Assembly: GCF_009734425.1 (NCBI RefSeq)
Contig: NZ_CP046455.1
Span: forward strand, 682,001-746,000
From: Corynebacterium occultum
Lineage (GTDB): Bacteria; Actinomycetota; Actinomycetes; Mycobacteriales; Mycobacteriaceae
Length of the DNA stretch: 64,000 nucleotides
Reading direction: 5' to 3'
Of this stretch, positions 44,310 through 52,012 are shown one piece after another. The notes beneath the pieces are model-generated. The model was not told where the DNA came from. It worked only from the letters and a program-made list of their open reading frames with translations, and searched no databases. Numbering within the stretch: the first letter of the stretch is position 1; every line of letters begins with the position of its first letter. Both the position numbers and the translations under genes were made by a program.

Positions 44310-44921
44310 ATGGTTGAAGAAGAGCTCACGAAGCGCTTCGAGGAAGAAGCGATGCCGTTGATAGATCAGCTCTACGGCGGAGCGCTGCGTATGACACGCA
44401 ACCCCACGGATGCGGAAGACCTGGTGCAGGAGACGTACATGAAGGCCTACCAGGCCTTCGACAGTTTCAAGCCGGGCACGAATCTCAAGGCCTGGCTGTA
44501 CCGCATCATGACGAACACCTACATCAACGTCTACCGCAAGCGGCAGCGTCAGCCCTTGCAGACCTCCGCGGAGGATGTCACCGACCGGCAGCTCTACACC
44601 ACCTCCTCACATGACTCCACCGGTCTGCAGTCCGCGGAGGTGCAGGCTCTGGAGCGGCTGCCCAACGGCAAGATCGTGGACGCCATGAACCACCTCAGCG
44701 AGGACTACCGCATGGTGGTCTACTACGCCGATGTGGAGGGTCTGGCCTACAAGGAAATCGCCGAAATCATGGGAACCCCCTTGGGTACCGTGATGTCCCG
44801 GCTGCACCGGGGAAGAAAACAGCTGCGTTCCATGTTGAAGGAAGTGGCACATGAGCAGGGAATTGGTCTTGACCACCCTGACAATGAGAAGAACCCGGCA
44901 CAGACAAGCTCGAAAAGGTGA
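44310..44921 (+). CDS. sigH: ECF sigma factor SigH
   Basis: A 203-residue ECF sigma factor for heat and thiol stress. Region 2: [20 protein letters not shown] and [17 protein letters not shown]; region 4: [20 protein letters not shown] and [22 protein letters not shown] 44310 has AAAGGG 10 bases upstream; a TACAAT -10 lies at about 44270. The next gene encodes its zinc anti-sigma factor, 7 bases after the stop, which supports the name. Confidence 0.93.
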   Translation: MVEEELTKRFEEEAMPLIDQLYGGALRMTRNPTDAEDLVQETYMKAYQAFDSFKPGTNLKAWLYRIMTNTYINVYRKRQRQPLQTSAEDVTDRQLYTTSSHDSTGLQSAEVQALERLPNGKIVDAMNHLSEDYRMVVYYADVEGLAYKEIAEIMGTPLGTVMSRLHRGRKQLRSMLKEVAHEQGIGLDHPDNEKNPAQTSSKR

Positions 44922-44928
44922 CCCGACG

Positions 44929-45183
44929 ATGACCTACAACTACGATCCCTGCGGCTGCGGGTGTGATGAGAAGTATCAGTCACTCTTCGCCCTACTCGAT
45001 GATGAATTGTCTCCGGGTGAGTGCGATGCCCTCCGCGAGCACATCAAGGATTGCCCTGAGTGTTACAGCAGGCTCACCGCAGAGCAGAAGATCCGCGCCC
45101 TGGTGAAGAAGTGCTGCCAGGATCAGGCGCCCCCCACCCTGGTGGAGCGGATCAGCCTCAGCATCCGCATTGAGCGGGGTTAG
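44929..45183 (+). CDS. rshA: Zinc-binding anti-sigma factor RshA
   Basis: An 84-residue ZAS anti-sigma factor that holds SigH inactive in reducing conditions. The ZAS motif H-x3-C-x2-C is HIKDCPECYSRL; extra cysteines occur at the N terminus (CGCGC) and in KKCCQD, so disulfide switching has several candidates. ATG 44929 has AAAAGGTG about 8 bases upstream. Position after sigH is conserved. Confidence 0.9.
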   Translation: MTYNYDPCGCGCDEKYQSLFALLDDELSPGECDALREHIKDCPECYSRLTAEQKIRALVKKCCQDQAPPTLVERISLSIRIERG

Positions 45184-45201
45184 CTGGCCTGAGGCAGAAA
45201 A

Positions 45202-45242
45202 GTCCGGAGCCCCCAGGGAATGATTCCCTGGGGGCTCCGGAC
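45202..45242 (-). terminator. Perfect 19-bp hairpin between rshA and the bL37 gene
   Basis: GTCCGGAGCCCCCAGGGAA (45202-45220) pairs without mismatch with 45224-45242 around a 3-base loop. On the minus strand it is followed by TTTTC, so it looks like the terminator of the bL37 gene; on the plus strand it follows rshA by 18 bases without a T run and can protect or end that transcript. Confidence 0.8.
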
Positions 45243-45262
45243 GTGCTCAGCTCTTAAATGAC

Positions 45263-45337
45263 TTAAGAGTTGGGGCGCTTACCGTGGTTGGCGCCCTTCT
45301 TGCGGCGATCCTTACGCTTACGACCACGCTTGCTCAT
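45263..45337 (-). CDS. Ribosomal protein bL37 (24 residues)
   Basis: A 75-base gene for a very basic 24-residue peptide that begins MSKRGRKRKDRRKK and ends NHGKRPNS. It matches the tiny 50S protein bL37 described from mycobacterial ribosome structures, with the same ANHGKRPN end. GGAGAAC precedes the ATG by 3-6 bases. The stop codon lies in a small hairpin (CTCTTAA/TTAAGAG, 45251-45269), and the 19-bp terminator follows. It sits between the SigH/RshA pair and the WhiB1-type gene, the same place as I recall in relatives. Confidence 0.88.
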   Translation of the reverse strand: MSKRGRKRKDRRKKGANHGKRPNS

Positions 45338-45446
45338 GGTGTTCTCCTTGTTGCTGGCAGTTGTAGATACTCGGGACAACTGTAGCGCTTGACTTTGGAA
45401 GGGAGGAAATCAGGGTTGCCGCTTCTGGTTGCAGAAGGGGTGTGGC

Positions 45447-45710
45447 TTAGGCGGTGACGACGCGGGCGCGGCCACGACCGCGGTTCTTGCGGCGCTTGAG
45501 TGCGCGGCGCTCGTCCTCGCTCATGCCACCCCAGACGCCGGCATCCTGACCGGATTCCAGGGCCCACTTCAGGCACATGGAGGTGACGGGGCAGCGGTTG
45601 CAGACAACCTTGGCCTTTGCGATCTGGGCAAGTGCGGGGCCGGAGTTACCGACCGGGAAGAACAGCTCGGGGTCTTCGTTACGGCAAACAGCTTCGTCGC
45701 GCCAATCCAT
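45447..45710 (-). CDS. whcE: WhiB-family iron-sulfur regulator, WhiB1 type
   Basis: An 87-residue WhiB protein. MDWRDEAVCRNEDPELFFP, then CNRCPVTSMC gives the four cluster cysteines; GVWGGMSEDERRALKRR and an AT-hook-like GRGRARVV tail follow. WhiB1 in M. tuberculosis is essential, NO-sensitive and regulated by CRP; the C. glutamicum counterpart, whcE, is tied to SigH and oxidative stress. AAAGGAG lies 7 bases before the ATG. The upstream region has a perfect CRP-type operator. Confidence 0.9.
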   Translation of the reverse strand: MDWRDEAVCRNEDPELFFPVGNSGPALAQIAKAKVVCNRCPVTSMCLKWALESGQDAGVWGGMSEDERRALKRRKNRGRGRARVVTA

Positions 45711-45904
45711 GATTAATTCTCCTTTAGATAGTAAAAGTCATTACGTGAAAGTTGGCATGCCGAAGTCGGTATGAGTTTCGGCTGCGGTTTAAATGCATGA
45801 GCGCCATGGGAACTGGGCGAGTCTTTAAACTGGGCCACGGTTCATCTGGCGTTAACTCTTCGATGTTCCAGAGTTCTCAACCAGGTCATGCGCTGGTCGT
45901 TTTT

Positions 45905-45932
45905 GCTACCTGAAGATAATGACACGTATTCC
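45905..45932 (-). promoter_or_regulatory. Candidate SigH-type promoter for the whiB1-type gene
   Basis: On the minus strand GGAATA (45932-45927) and GTAGC (45909-45905) are spaced by 17 bases, close to the actinobacterial SigH pattern GGAA(T)...GTT. The -10 match is imperfect. It would give a leader of almost 190 bases. Confidence 0.3.
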
Positions 45933-45960
45933 AAATGTTGGCTAGGGTTGCAGTGGAAAT

Positions 45961-45976
45961 TGTGATGAGTATCACA
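45961..45976. promoter_or_regulatory. Perfect GlxR/CRP operator
   Basis: TGTGATGAGTATCACA matches TGTGA-N6-TCACA at all ten defined bases. It is 251 bases upstream of the whiB1-type start. GlxR is the corynebacterial CRP homologue with this site preference. Confidence 0.7.
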
Positions 45977-45999
45977 GAATTTAAAAAGTTAGCAAGGGC

Positions 46000-46023
46000 G
46001 AAATGTATGGTCCGTCACATTTC
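46000..46023. promoter_or_regulatory. Inverted repeat with a degenerate CRP-type site
   Basis: GAAATGT (46000-46006) and ACATTTC (46017-46023) pair perfectly with a 10-base spacer. Its core TGTATGGTCCGTCACA (46004-46019) fits the CRP pattern in the right half only. The start is 43 bases, about four helical turns, from the perfect site. Confidence 0.45.
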
Positions 46024-46132
46024 ATTCAGAATGTGCGATGCTCTCACCTGCGGAAATGGAAAAATGTGATGAGCAAGACAGAAAGCATGAGGTCAAATCA
46101 TATGCCAGAGGGGGGTGTCGCCGAGCCCATGA

Positions 46133-47150
46133 CTAGGTGATTGAGTCCAAGGGGTCCCCGGTGCGTGGCTACCGCTAAAAAAGGGCGAGAGTGCCCATGA
46201 TTGAATTTGTGGAAAACAACATAGACACTCTCGCAACAGCACTTTATACCACCTGCGATGACTACCTCAACGCCCATCTCGAACTCCTCCCACCACGCCC
46301 GAAAATCGGGATCCAACCACAGATCACCGATGCTGAAATCATCACCCTGGCCGTGATGGAATCCCTTCAGGGATACACCTCCCAACGCCACTTCATCCGC
46401 CACACCAGAAAACGCTTCACCAGCACATTTCCCTACATCCCACAGCAATCCGGTTACAACAAACGACTCCGGAAACTCACCACCGTGATGCAGCACGTGA
46501 TGACCCACCTGGCCACCTCGACTGGCCTGCTCAATGATGATGTCTGGGTCGTGGACTCCACTCCGGTTGAATGTGGCCGGTCCCGGGAAACAGTGAAACG
46601 ATCCGACCTGGCCGGCTACGCCGAGTACGGTTACTGCGCCTCGCATTCCCGGTTTTTCTGGGGATGCCGACTCCACCTGATTAGTACTTTGCATGGGCTG
46701 CCGGTTGGCTACGCACTCACTGGTGCCAAAGCCGATGAACGCGCCACACTGCTGGCGATACTGGAGACAGTTCCGGTGATTGTGCCGACCGGGCAGGTCA
46801 TCATGGCGGATAAGGGCTATAACGGTGCCTGGCTGGAAGACGAGCTGACAACTGGTGGTGTTGAGTTGCTTCGCCCGGCCCGGAAAGGGGAAAAACCCAG
46901 GCCAGGAAAACAATTCTTGAAACCATTGCGGCAGACTATCGAGTCGGTGTTCAACACGATGAAAAGCCAGCTCCATCTTGAACAACACGGCAGCCGCACT
47001 GCCGGTGGGTTGGTCTGCCAGGTCGTTAAACGCCTGCTGGCATTAACCGCAGCGATCTGGCATAACCACGCCACCGGCCAACCTGCCCTGCGATCACTGA
47101 TCGCCTATGACCACTAAACCCCCAGCACACCCTTGGACTCAATCATCTAG
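46133..47150. mobile_element. IS982-family insertion sequence, apparently intact
   Basis: Terminal inverted repeats of about 21 bases with one mismatch at 46133-46153 and 47130-47150; the shared core is GATTGAGTCCAAGGG. One uninterrupted transposase gene fills the element. Length 1018 bp fits the family. No target duplication is recognisable in the flanks (CCCATGA left, AATGGCA right). The right end is 11 bases from the start codon of the next gene. Confidence 0.85.
46197..47117 (+). CDS. IS982-family transposase
   Basis: A 306-residue DDE transposase. First Asp in VWVVDSTPVECGRSRETVKR, second in VIMADKGYNGAWLEDEL, the Glu in QTIESVFNTMKSQL; GCRLHLISTLHGLPVGYALT is typical. The N terminus (CDDYLNAHLELLPPRPKIG) is the family helix region. 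ATG 46197 is preferred with GGGCGAGA upstream; GTG 46191 is possible. The frame has no break, so the element may be active. Confidence 0.88.
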   Translation: MIEFVENNIDTLATALYTTCDDYLNAHLELLPPRPKIGIQPQITDAEIITLAVMESLQGYTSQRHFIRHTRKRFTSTFPYIPQQSGYNKRLRKLTTVMQHVMTHLATSTGLLNDDVWVVDSTPVECGRSRETVKRSDLAGYAEYGYCASHSRFFWGCRLHLISTLHGLPVGYALTGAKADERATLLAILETVPVIVPTGQVIMADKGYNGAWLEDELTTGGVELLRPARKGEKPRPGKQFLKPLRQTIESVFNTMKSQLHLEQHGSRTAGGLVCQVVKRLLALTAAIWHNHATGQPALRSLIAYDH

Positions 47151-47161
47151 AATGGCAAGCT

Positions 47162-47581
47162 GTGACTGACAACCGACCCCCTGCCCCCGTAATGTGGGCC
47201 GGCATCATCGCCATCCTCCAATCAGCGATCGGCATCGGCTACGCAGGCCTGCTGATCGTCCGAAACATCATCGGATATGAAGATCCCTCGGTGGTGACGA
47301 CCCAGGCCAACATGGAGTGGGTGGGCATCGGCACCGCGGTTTTCTTCCTCATCATCTTCGGCACCGTGCTCGCCGGCGCCATCATCACCCTCCGGGGTGG
47401 GCGGTGGGGCCGTGGCCCGGTGGCGATGCTGCAGATGTTCCTGCTGCCCGTCGCCTTCTACATGTTCCAGGGCGGACTCTACTTCTTTGCCGTGGCCACC
47501 GCGGTCTCCGCGCTGCTCGGCCTGATCCTGCTCTTCAACCCCACCTCAACCAGCTGGGCCTCCCAGCGCTACGGGGCCTGA
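47162..47581 (+). CDS. Small four-helix membrane protein
   Basis: A 139-residue integral membrane protein with hydrophobic segments at about residues 12-30, 52-75, 88-103 and 107-125 and a short tail NPTSTSWASQRYGA. Such proteins occur next to the Rv3212/rhlE genes in corynebacteria; I know no function. GTG 47162 has no ribosome site. The IS982 right end ends 11 bases upstream, so the native promoter has been displaced; TAGAAT (47148-47153) straddles the junction and could be a -10 for a nearly leaderless transcript. The 3' end overlaps the convergent gene by 13 bases. Confidence 0.7.
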   Translation: MTDNRPPAPVMWAGIIAILQSAIGIGYAGLLIVRNIIGYEDPSVVTTQANMEWVGIGTAVFFLIIFGTVLAGAIITLRGGRWGRGPVAMLQMFLLPVAFYMFQGGLYFFAVATAVSALLGLILLFNPTSTSWASQRYGA

Positions 47582-48768
47582 ACCAGGCCCACCAGCTGCT
47601 CGCCCCGCTTCTCGACGATCGTTCCTCCCGCCAGTGCCAGCGACACCTCCCCGGTGTGCGCCCCCCGCTGCACCGGGAGGATTTTTTCCTGCACCCCGGA
47701 AATCGGGTCAGTCACCGAGATGCCGTTTTCCACCGGATAGAGAAGTTTGTCCCCCACGACAATTCCGGTGCCGATGGCGTCCATGAACACCTGGGTCACC
47801 TTCAACCCGGCCGGGTCGAAGAGGTAGAGCCGGTTCCCCTCAAACCAGCTCATGTGGTTCGGCAGATCCGCAGTGGCGGGGGAGTAGAAGCCCGCCACAT
47901 CCAGCTTCGGGGAGATCAGTCGCTGGGTGGTCTCACCCTCCCCGTTGATGGCGAGGATCTGGGAGCCGGTGTGCACCGCAACATCCGACTGTCCGATGGC
48001 CACCAGTCGGGACGCGGGATCTTCAAGCTGAATATTCTGGGTGATCTCCGGCTTCCGGGCATCTTCCGGGGTGGTGTCCTGCAGACGCAGCCAGGTCCCG
48101 TCCGGGCATTGCTCAGTCACCGCCAACAGCTCGGTGCGGGTCAACGCTGAGGTGATGGTGCAGTCCGCATGGGGCTGCTGATCGGCCTCCTGAGGGGCCG
48201 GCACATCGCCGTACTCGACGGTGCGCACCAGATCCGAACGCCAGAGCTCCACCCGCTCCTCATTGGCGATACCCACCCGGTCATTGGACGTGGTCATCAC
48301 CACTTCATCCGGGGCGGGGGCACTGCGGGTGGATTTGTACTCACCGCTGCTCGCCGTGATCGAGACAGCATCCCCACAACCCGCATTATTGCGGTAGGCG
48401 ATGGTCACCGCCTGCCAGGCGGTGCCGATCCCGCAGATCTCACGATCCCGTTCATAACGCCAGACTTCTTCCCCGGCCGGATCATGGGCGAAGACATTGT
48501 GGCCGTCATTGCTGATGAGCAACCCACCGGCAACCAGGGGGCGGTGCTGCCCCGGCAACGTGCTGCTGTCCAGGGTGAAGGATTTGACCAGGCCAGCCGG
48601 AACCTCAAGCAACTGCTCATCCACGCTGACCTCCTCAGCCGCGGGAGTCAGCTCGGCGCTGCGGATCGGGGCGGTGGCCCACACCCCGACGACGGCCAGC
48701 AGAGAAACCGCGGAAACCACCCCGGTGGCGATCAGATCCCTCGGGGTGCGTTGAAGCGGTGCACTCAA
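47569..48768 (-). CDS. Rv3212-like membrane-anchored protein with PQQ-like beta-propeller
   Basis: A 399-residue protein. A basic N terminus precedes one transmembrane helix (IATGVVSAVSLLAVVGVWA); the rest is extracellular with repeated short blades such as LLISNDGHNVFAHDPAGEEV and NRLYLFDPAGL, which resemble PQQ/quinoprotein-type propellers. Four cysteines (ICGIG, AGCGD, ADCTI, EQCPD) may form disulfides outside. TTG 48768 overlaps the rhlE TGA (TTGA), so the gene is coupled to rhlE. Function unknown. Confidence 0.7.
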   Translation of the reverse strand: MSAPLQRTPRDLIATGVVSAVSLLAVVGVWATAPIRSAELTPAAEEVSVDEQLLEVPAGLVKSFTLDSSTLPGQHRPLVAGGLLISNDGHNVFAHDPAGEEVWRYERDREICGIGTAWQAVTIAYRNNAGCGDAVSITASSGEYKSTRSAPAPDEVVMTTSNDRVGIANEERVELWRSDLVRTVEYGDVPAPQEADQQPHADCTITSALTRTELLAVTEQCPDGTWLRLQDTTPEDARKPEITQNIQLEDPASRLVAIGQSDVAVHTGSQILAINGEGETTQRLISPKLDVAGFYSPATADLPNHMSWFEGNRLYLFDPAGLKVTQVFMDAIGTGIVVGDKLLYPVENGISVTDPISGVQEKILPVQRGAHTGEVSLALAGGTIVEKRGEQLVGLVQAP

Positions 48769-50033
48769 CGGGTGCGTCTCCTTCCGGGCAGCGGCTTGCC
48801 CGCGACCTTGCGGGGTGTGCCGACGGTGTCCCCAGCACCGGCCGGGATGGCGAGGGCGTCGAAAAGCTCCGGGGAGGTGGAGAACCACTGCGGCGGGTTC
48901 GGCTGCTCCAACCCCAGCTCCTCATTGATCGACTGCCATTTCAGCAGCTCATCATAACCGACCAGGGTGACGGCGGTGCCGGTGTGCCCGGCGCGCCCGG
49001 TGCGTCCGATGCGGTGCACATAGGTCATGGGTTCATCGGGGGTCTGGTAGTTGATCACGTGGGTGACATCGTCGATGTCGATGCCGCGGGCGGCGACATC
49101 GGTGGCCACCAGGATGTCCACCAGTCCGCTGCGGAAGGAGTGCAGGGACTTTTCCCGGGCGGGTTGCCCCATGTCGCCGTGGACTGCGCCGACTGCGAAG
49201 CCCCGGGCGGCCAGGTCATCGGCGACCTCTGCGGCGGTGCGTTTGGTGCGGGCGAAGACGATGGTCTTGCCGCGGCCTGCGGCCTGGAGGATGCGGGCGG
49301 TGATGGCTGACTTGTCCATGCGGTGCGCCTGGAAGACGACCTGGCGGGTGGTGGCGTGGGTCTGGTTGGAGCCGACGGCCTCGGCGCGGATGTGCACCGG
49401 TTTGTCCAGGAAGCTGCGTGCCAGGGTCAGGATCGGCCCGGGCATCGTCGCGGAGAAGAGCATGGTCTGGTGTTTGTGGGTCAGGGCCTTCATCAATTTC
49501 TCGATGTCGGGCAGGAAACCCAGGTCCAGCATTTCATCGGCCTCATCGAGGACGAGGACGGCGACCTGGTCGAGTTGGAGGGCACCCCGTTGGTGCAGGT
49601 CGATCAGGCGCCCTGGGGTTCCCACGACCACGTCGACCCCGGTTTCGAGGGCGTTGATCTGTTCCTCATAGGGGCGGCCGCCGTAGATGGTGGTGATCCG
49701 GACCGCCAGCTGCTTGGCTGCGATGCTGAGGTCCTCGCCGACCTGCACCGCCAGTTCGCGGGTGGGGACGATCACCAGGGCGCGTGGGGTGCCGTCGAGT
49801 TCGGCGACATCCGCCGCATCGAAGACGCGGTCCAGCAGTGGCACCCCGAACCCGAGGGTTTTTCCCATGCCGGTGCGGGCCTGACCGATCAGGTCTTTTC
49901 CGTCCAGGGCGATCGGGAGCGTGAGCTCCTGAATGGCGAAGGTATGGGTGATGCCGACATCCGCGAGCGCCTCGGTGATCTCGACGGCGACCCCCAGTTC
50001 AGCGAAGGTGGGACCAGAGCTTTGTACAGACAC
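48765..50033 (-). CDS. rhlE: DEAD-box RNA helicase
   Basis: A 422-residue ATP-dependent RNA helicase. Q motif FAIQELTLPIALDGKD, Walker A ARTGMGKT, PTRELA, VVGTPGRLIDL, DEAD in VLVLDEADEML, SAT in LFSATMP, and C-terminal motifs DILVATDVAARGIDI and HRIGRTGRAG. The C terminus is short and basic (LPGRRRTR). It probably remodels mRNA or rRNA. Starts at ATG or GTG near 50033, divergent from the DUF3107 gene. Confidence 0.92.
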   Translation of the reverse strand: MSVQSSGPTFAELGVAVEITEALADVGITHTFAIQELTLPIALDGKDLIGQARTGMGKTLGFGVPLLDRVFDAADVAELDGTPRALVIVPTRELAVQVGEDLSIAAKQLAVRITTIYGGRPYEEQINALETGVDVVVGTPGRLIDLHQRGALQLDQVAVLVLDEADEMLDLGFLPDIEKLMKALTHKHQTMLFSATMPGPILTLARSFLDKPVHIRAEAVGSNQTHATTRQVVFQAHRMDKSAITARILQAAGRGKTIVFARTKRTAAEVADDLAARGFAVGAVHGDMGQPAREKSLHSFRSGLVDILVATDVAARGIDIDDVTHVINYQTPDEPMTYVHRIGRTGRAGHTGTAVTLVGYDELLKWQSINEELGLEQPNPPQWFSTSPELFDALAIPAGAGDTVGTPRKVAGKPLPGRRRTR

Positions 50034-50104
50034 AACCTTGATACTAACCGCTCGGCACTATGATGGGTGCCGCCCCCTTAACCGATAGTGAAAGAGGAAT
50101 ACCC

Positions 50105-50332
50105 GTGGACATCAAGATCAGCTTCACCCAGTCCCCCCGCGAACTGGTCATCAGCACCCAGGAGACCCAGGACGCGGTGACCTCGAAGGTCAAGGCAGCC
50201 CTCGCTTCCGAGGAAGGCATCCTGGAGCTGGAGGACACCAACGGCTCGAAGTTCGTCATCAACGTCGGCCAGATCGCCCATGTCGAGGTGGGTACCACCA
50301 CTCCGCGCACCGTCGGCTTCGCCGGCGCTTAA
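50105..50332 (+). CDS. DUF3107 family protein (Rv3208A-like)
   Basis: A 75-residue small conserved actinobacterial protein: VDIKISFTQSPRELVIST opens it and GSKFVINVGQIAHVEVG closes the core. Beta-rich, no cysteine, no membrane segment. GTG 50105 has AGAGGA 6 bases upstream; the frame is open 15 codons further without a site. Function unknown. Confidence 0.83.
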   Translation: MDIKISFTQSPRELVISTQETQDAVTSKVKAALASEEGILELEDTNGSKFVINVGQIAHVEVGTTTPRTVGFAGA

Positions 50333-50354
50333 ACTGAGGGTGTCTTAATTAGCG

Positions 50355-51215
50355 ATGGCAGAAGAAGCCCTGTGGGTCCGCTACACCCGTGAACTGGGGT
50401 GGCGGGCTTACGCCATTCCGATCCTGGCGGTGATCACCGTCTGGGTGTTGATCGACATTTTCAGCACCCCCGATGTCACCCCTTCCGCCGAGGACAAGAA
50501 CCCGGTGGGTGTTTCGGAGACCCGGTTGAAGGGGCCCGATCCGGCGGAGAGTGATCCCCCGGTGGTTGCTCCCACCGAGTTGCCGCCGGGTGGCTCCTTC
50601 ACCGAAGAAGGTGCGGGCACCTACCGGCTGATCGGTAACCCGGGAATGGTGGCGGGGGAAGGCAGTGAGAAGGTGGTTCGTTTCGTCATCGAGGTGGAGG
50701 ACGGGGTGGACACCGCCGGTATCGGCGGTGATGACGCGTTGGCCGCCATCATCGATGCGACGCTTGCCCATCCGATGGGTTGGGCCGCTGATCCGCGTTA
50801 TCGTTTCGAGCATGTCGCACCCGATCAGGACCCCACCATGAGGATCCAGTTGACTTCGGTGGGCACCACCCATGAACTCTGTGGCCATGACCTGGCCATG
50901 GAGACCAGCTGCTACACCTCCTTCGGTGAGCGGGTGGTGATCAACGAGTCCCGTTGGGTTCGGGGTGCCGCACCTTTTGAAGGGGATCTGGGCACCTACC
51001 GCCAGTACCTGATCAACCATGAGGTCGGTCACGGCCTGGGCTATTACGGGCATGAGCCCTGCAGTGCGGATGGGGAGCTTGCCCCGATCATGATGCAGCA
51101 GACCCTGAGCCTGAATAACTCGGAGCTTTTCGCGGTGGATTCCGGGGAGGTTTATCCGGATGATGGGCAGAGCTGTATCGCGAATGCCTGGCCTTACCCT
51201 AATCTGGTGCCATGA
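50355..51215 (+). CDS. DUF3152 membrane-anchored metalloprotease-like protein
   Basis: A 286-residue protein with one N-terminal transmembrane helix (about residues 20-37) and an extracellular domain. The zinc motif HEVGHGLGYYGHE (HExxHxxxxxH) is intact, followed by the Met-turn-like MMQQTLSLNN; this resembles metzincin-type peptidases. Two cysteine pairs (ELCGHD, TSCYTS, EPCSAD, QSCIAN) likely make disulfides. The family (Rv3207c-like) has no proven substrate. The next gene overlaps by 4 bases. Confidence 0.82.
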   Translation: MAEEALWVRYTRELGWRAYAIPILAVITVWVLIDIFSTPDVTPSAEDKNPVGVSETRLKGPDPAESDPPVVAPTELPPGGSFTEEGAGTYRLIGNPGMVAGEGSEKVVRFVIEVEDGVDTAGIGGDDALAAIIDATLAHPMGWAADPRYRFEHVAPDQDPTMRIQLTSVGTTHELCGHDLAMETSCYTSFGERVVINESRWVRGAAPFEGDLGTYRQYLINHEVGHGLGYYGHEPCSADGELAPIMMQQTLSLNNSELFAVDSGEVYPDDGQSCIANAWPYPNLVP

Positions 51216-52009
51216 GTGAAAATCCGCAGCTGCCCGATCATGTGCAGTCGGGCTTCCACGTGGAGCCCGAAACACCCCATCCCGCCGGCGCCCCCTGGGA
51301 TCACGGTTGGCTGGTGGGAAATGTCGTTTTCTCCCGGGCCGTCTCCGCTGATGCCGCCGCCTGGTCCGCCAAGACCCGGGAGAAACTCCGGATCCCCGGA
51401 CTTCGGGTGGCCCGCCCCATCCGCGCCACCGACGGTCGCTATGTGATCTCCGGTTGGCGGGCCTCCAACCACATCGACGGTGCCCCGGCGCGCCGGGTGG
51501 ATGAGGTGGTTCATGCTGCCCTGCGGCTTGATGATGCGCTCAGTGAGGTGGAGATTCCGGCTTTCACCCGGGGTGGTGGCACGGATCCCTTCACCCGGGC
51601 GGATCGGGAGGCCTGGGCCATGTATCCCGGGCCCAATGATCTGGCCTCCCGGTTGATCTCCCTGATGGATCCGGTGGATGCCCCTGACCAGGTCTGTCAT
51701 GCTGATCTGCTGGCCACCACGATTTTCTCCGGTTATCAGGCCCCGGCGGTGACTGATCTGGTGGCGGTGGCGCACCCCCATGGTTATTCCGCGGCCCTGG
51801 TGATGGTGGACGGTCTGTTGGCCGGCGCGGTGGATGGTGGGATCATCGACCGTTTTGATCATCTCCCGGCCCTGGATCAACTGTTGCTGCGGGCCCTGAC
51901 CTACCGGGTGCTGGTGCATGAGTACCACCCGGAGGCGGTACCGAACATGTCTGCGGATCTGACGCGGGTCGCGGAGATTCTCATGTCCCGGGTGTCTGCC
52001 ACAATGTAG
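51212..52009 (+). CDS. TIGR02569 family protein
   Basis: A 265-residue conserved actinobacterial protein found upstream of the adnAB genes. Shape suggests a kinase-like or APH-type fold without catalytic residues: WLVGNVVFSRAVSA, VISGWRASNHIDG, VCHADLLATTIFSG and VDGLLAGAVDGGIIDRF (the last in the place of the aminoglycoside phosphotransferase HGD region). Coupled upstream to DUF3152 and 3 bases from adnA. Function unknown. Confidence 0.78.
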   Translation: MSENPQLPDHVQSGFHVEPETPHPAGAPWDHGWLVGNVVFSRAVSADAAAWSAKTREKLRIPGLRVARPIRATDGRYVISGWRASNHIDGAPARRVDEVVHAALRLDDALSEVEIPAFTRGGGTDPFTRADREAWAMYPGPNDLASRLISLMDPVDAPDQVCHADLLATTIFSGYQAPAVTDLVAVAHPHGYSAALVMVDGLLAGAVDGGIIDRFDHLPALDQLLLRALTYRVLVHEYHPEAVPNMSADLTRVAEILMSRVSATM

Positions 52010-52012
52010 GGC

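Larger units (their letters stand above)
45711..46132. other. Long upstream region of the whiB1-type gene
   Basis: 422 bases without a gene up to the IS982 left end. It is AT-rich and holds the CRP-type operator (45961-45976), a second inverted repeat (46000-46023), a third half-conserved TGTGA site (46065-46080, TGTGATGAGCAAGACA) and a possible SigH promoter (45905-45932). This is unusually much regulatory DNA for an 87-residue product. Confidence 0.55.

Noticed and set aside
46120..47165. Target-site duplication for the IS982 element
   Set aside because: The flanks (CCCATGA and AATGGCA) do not match over 6-9 bases; either it has decayed or the ends are a few bases off.
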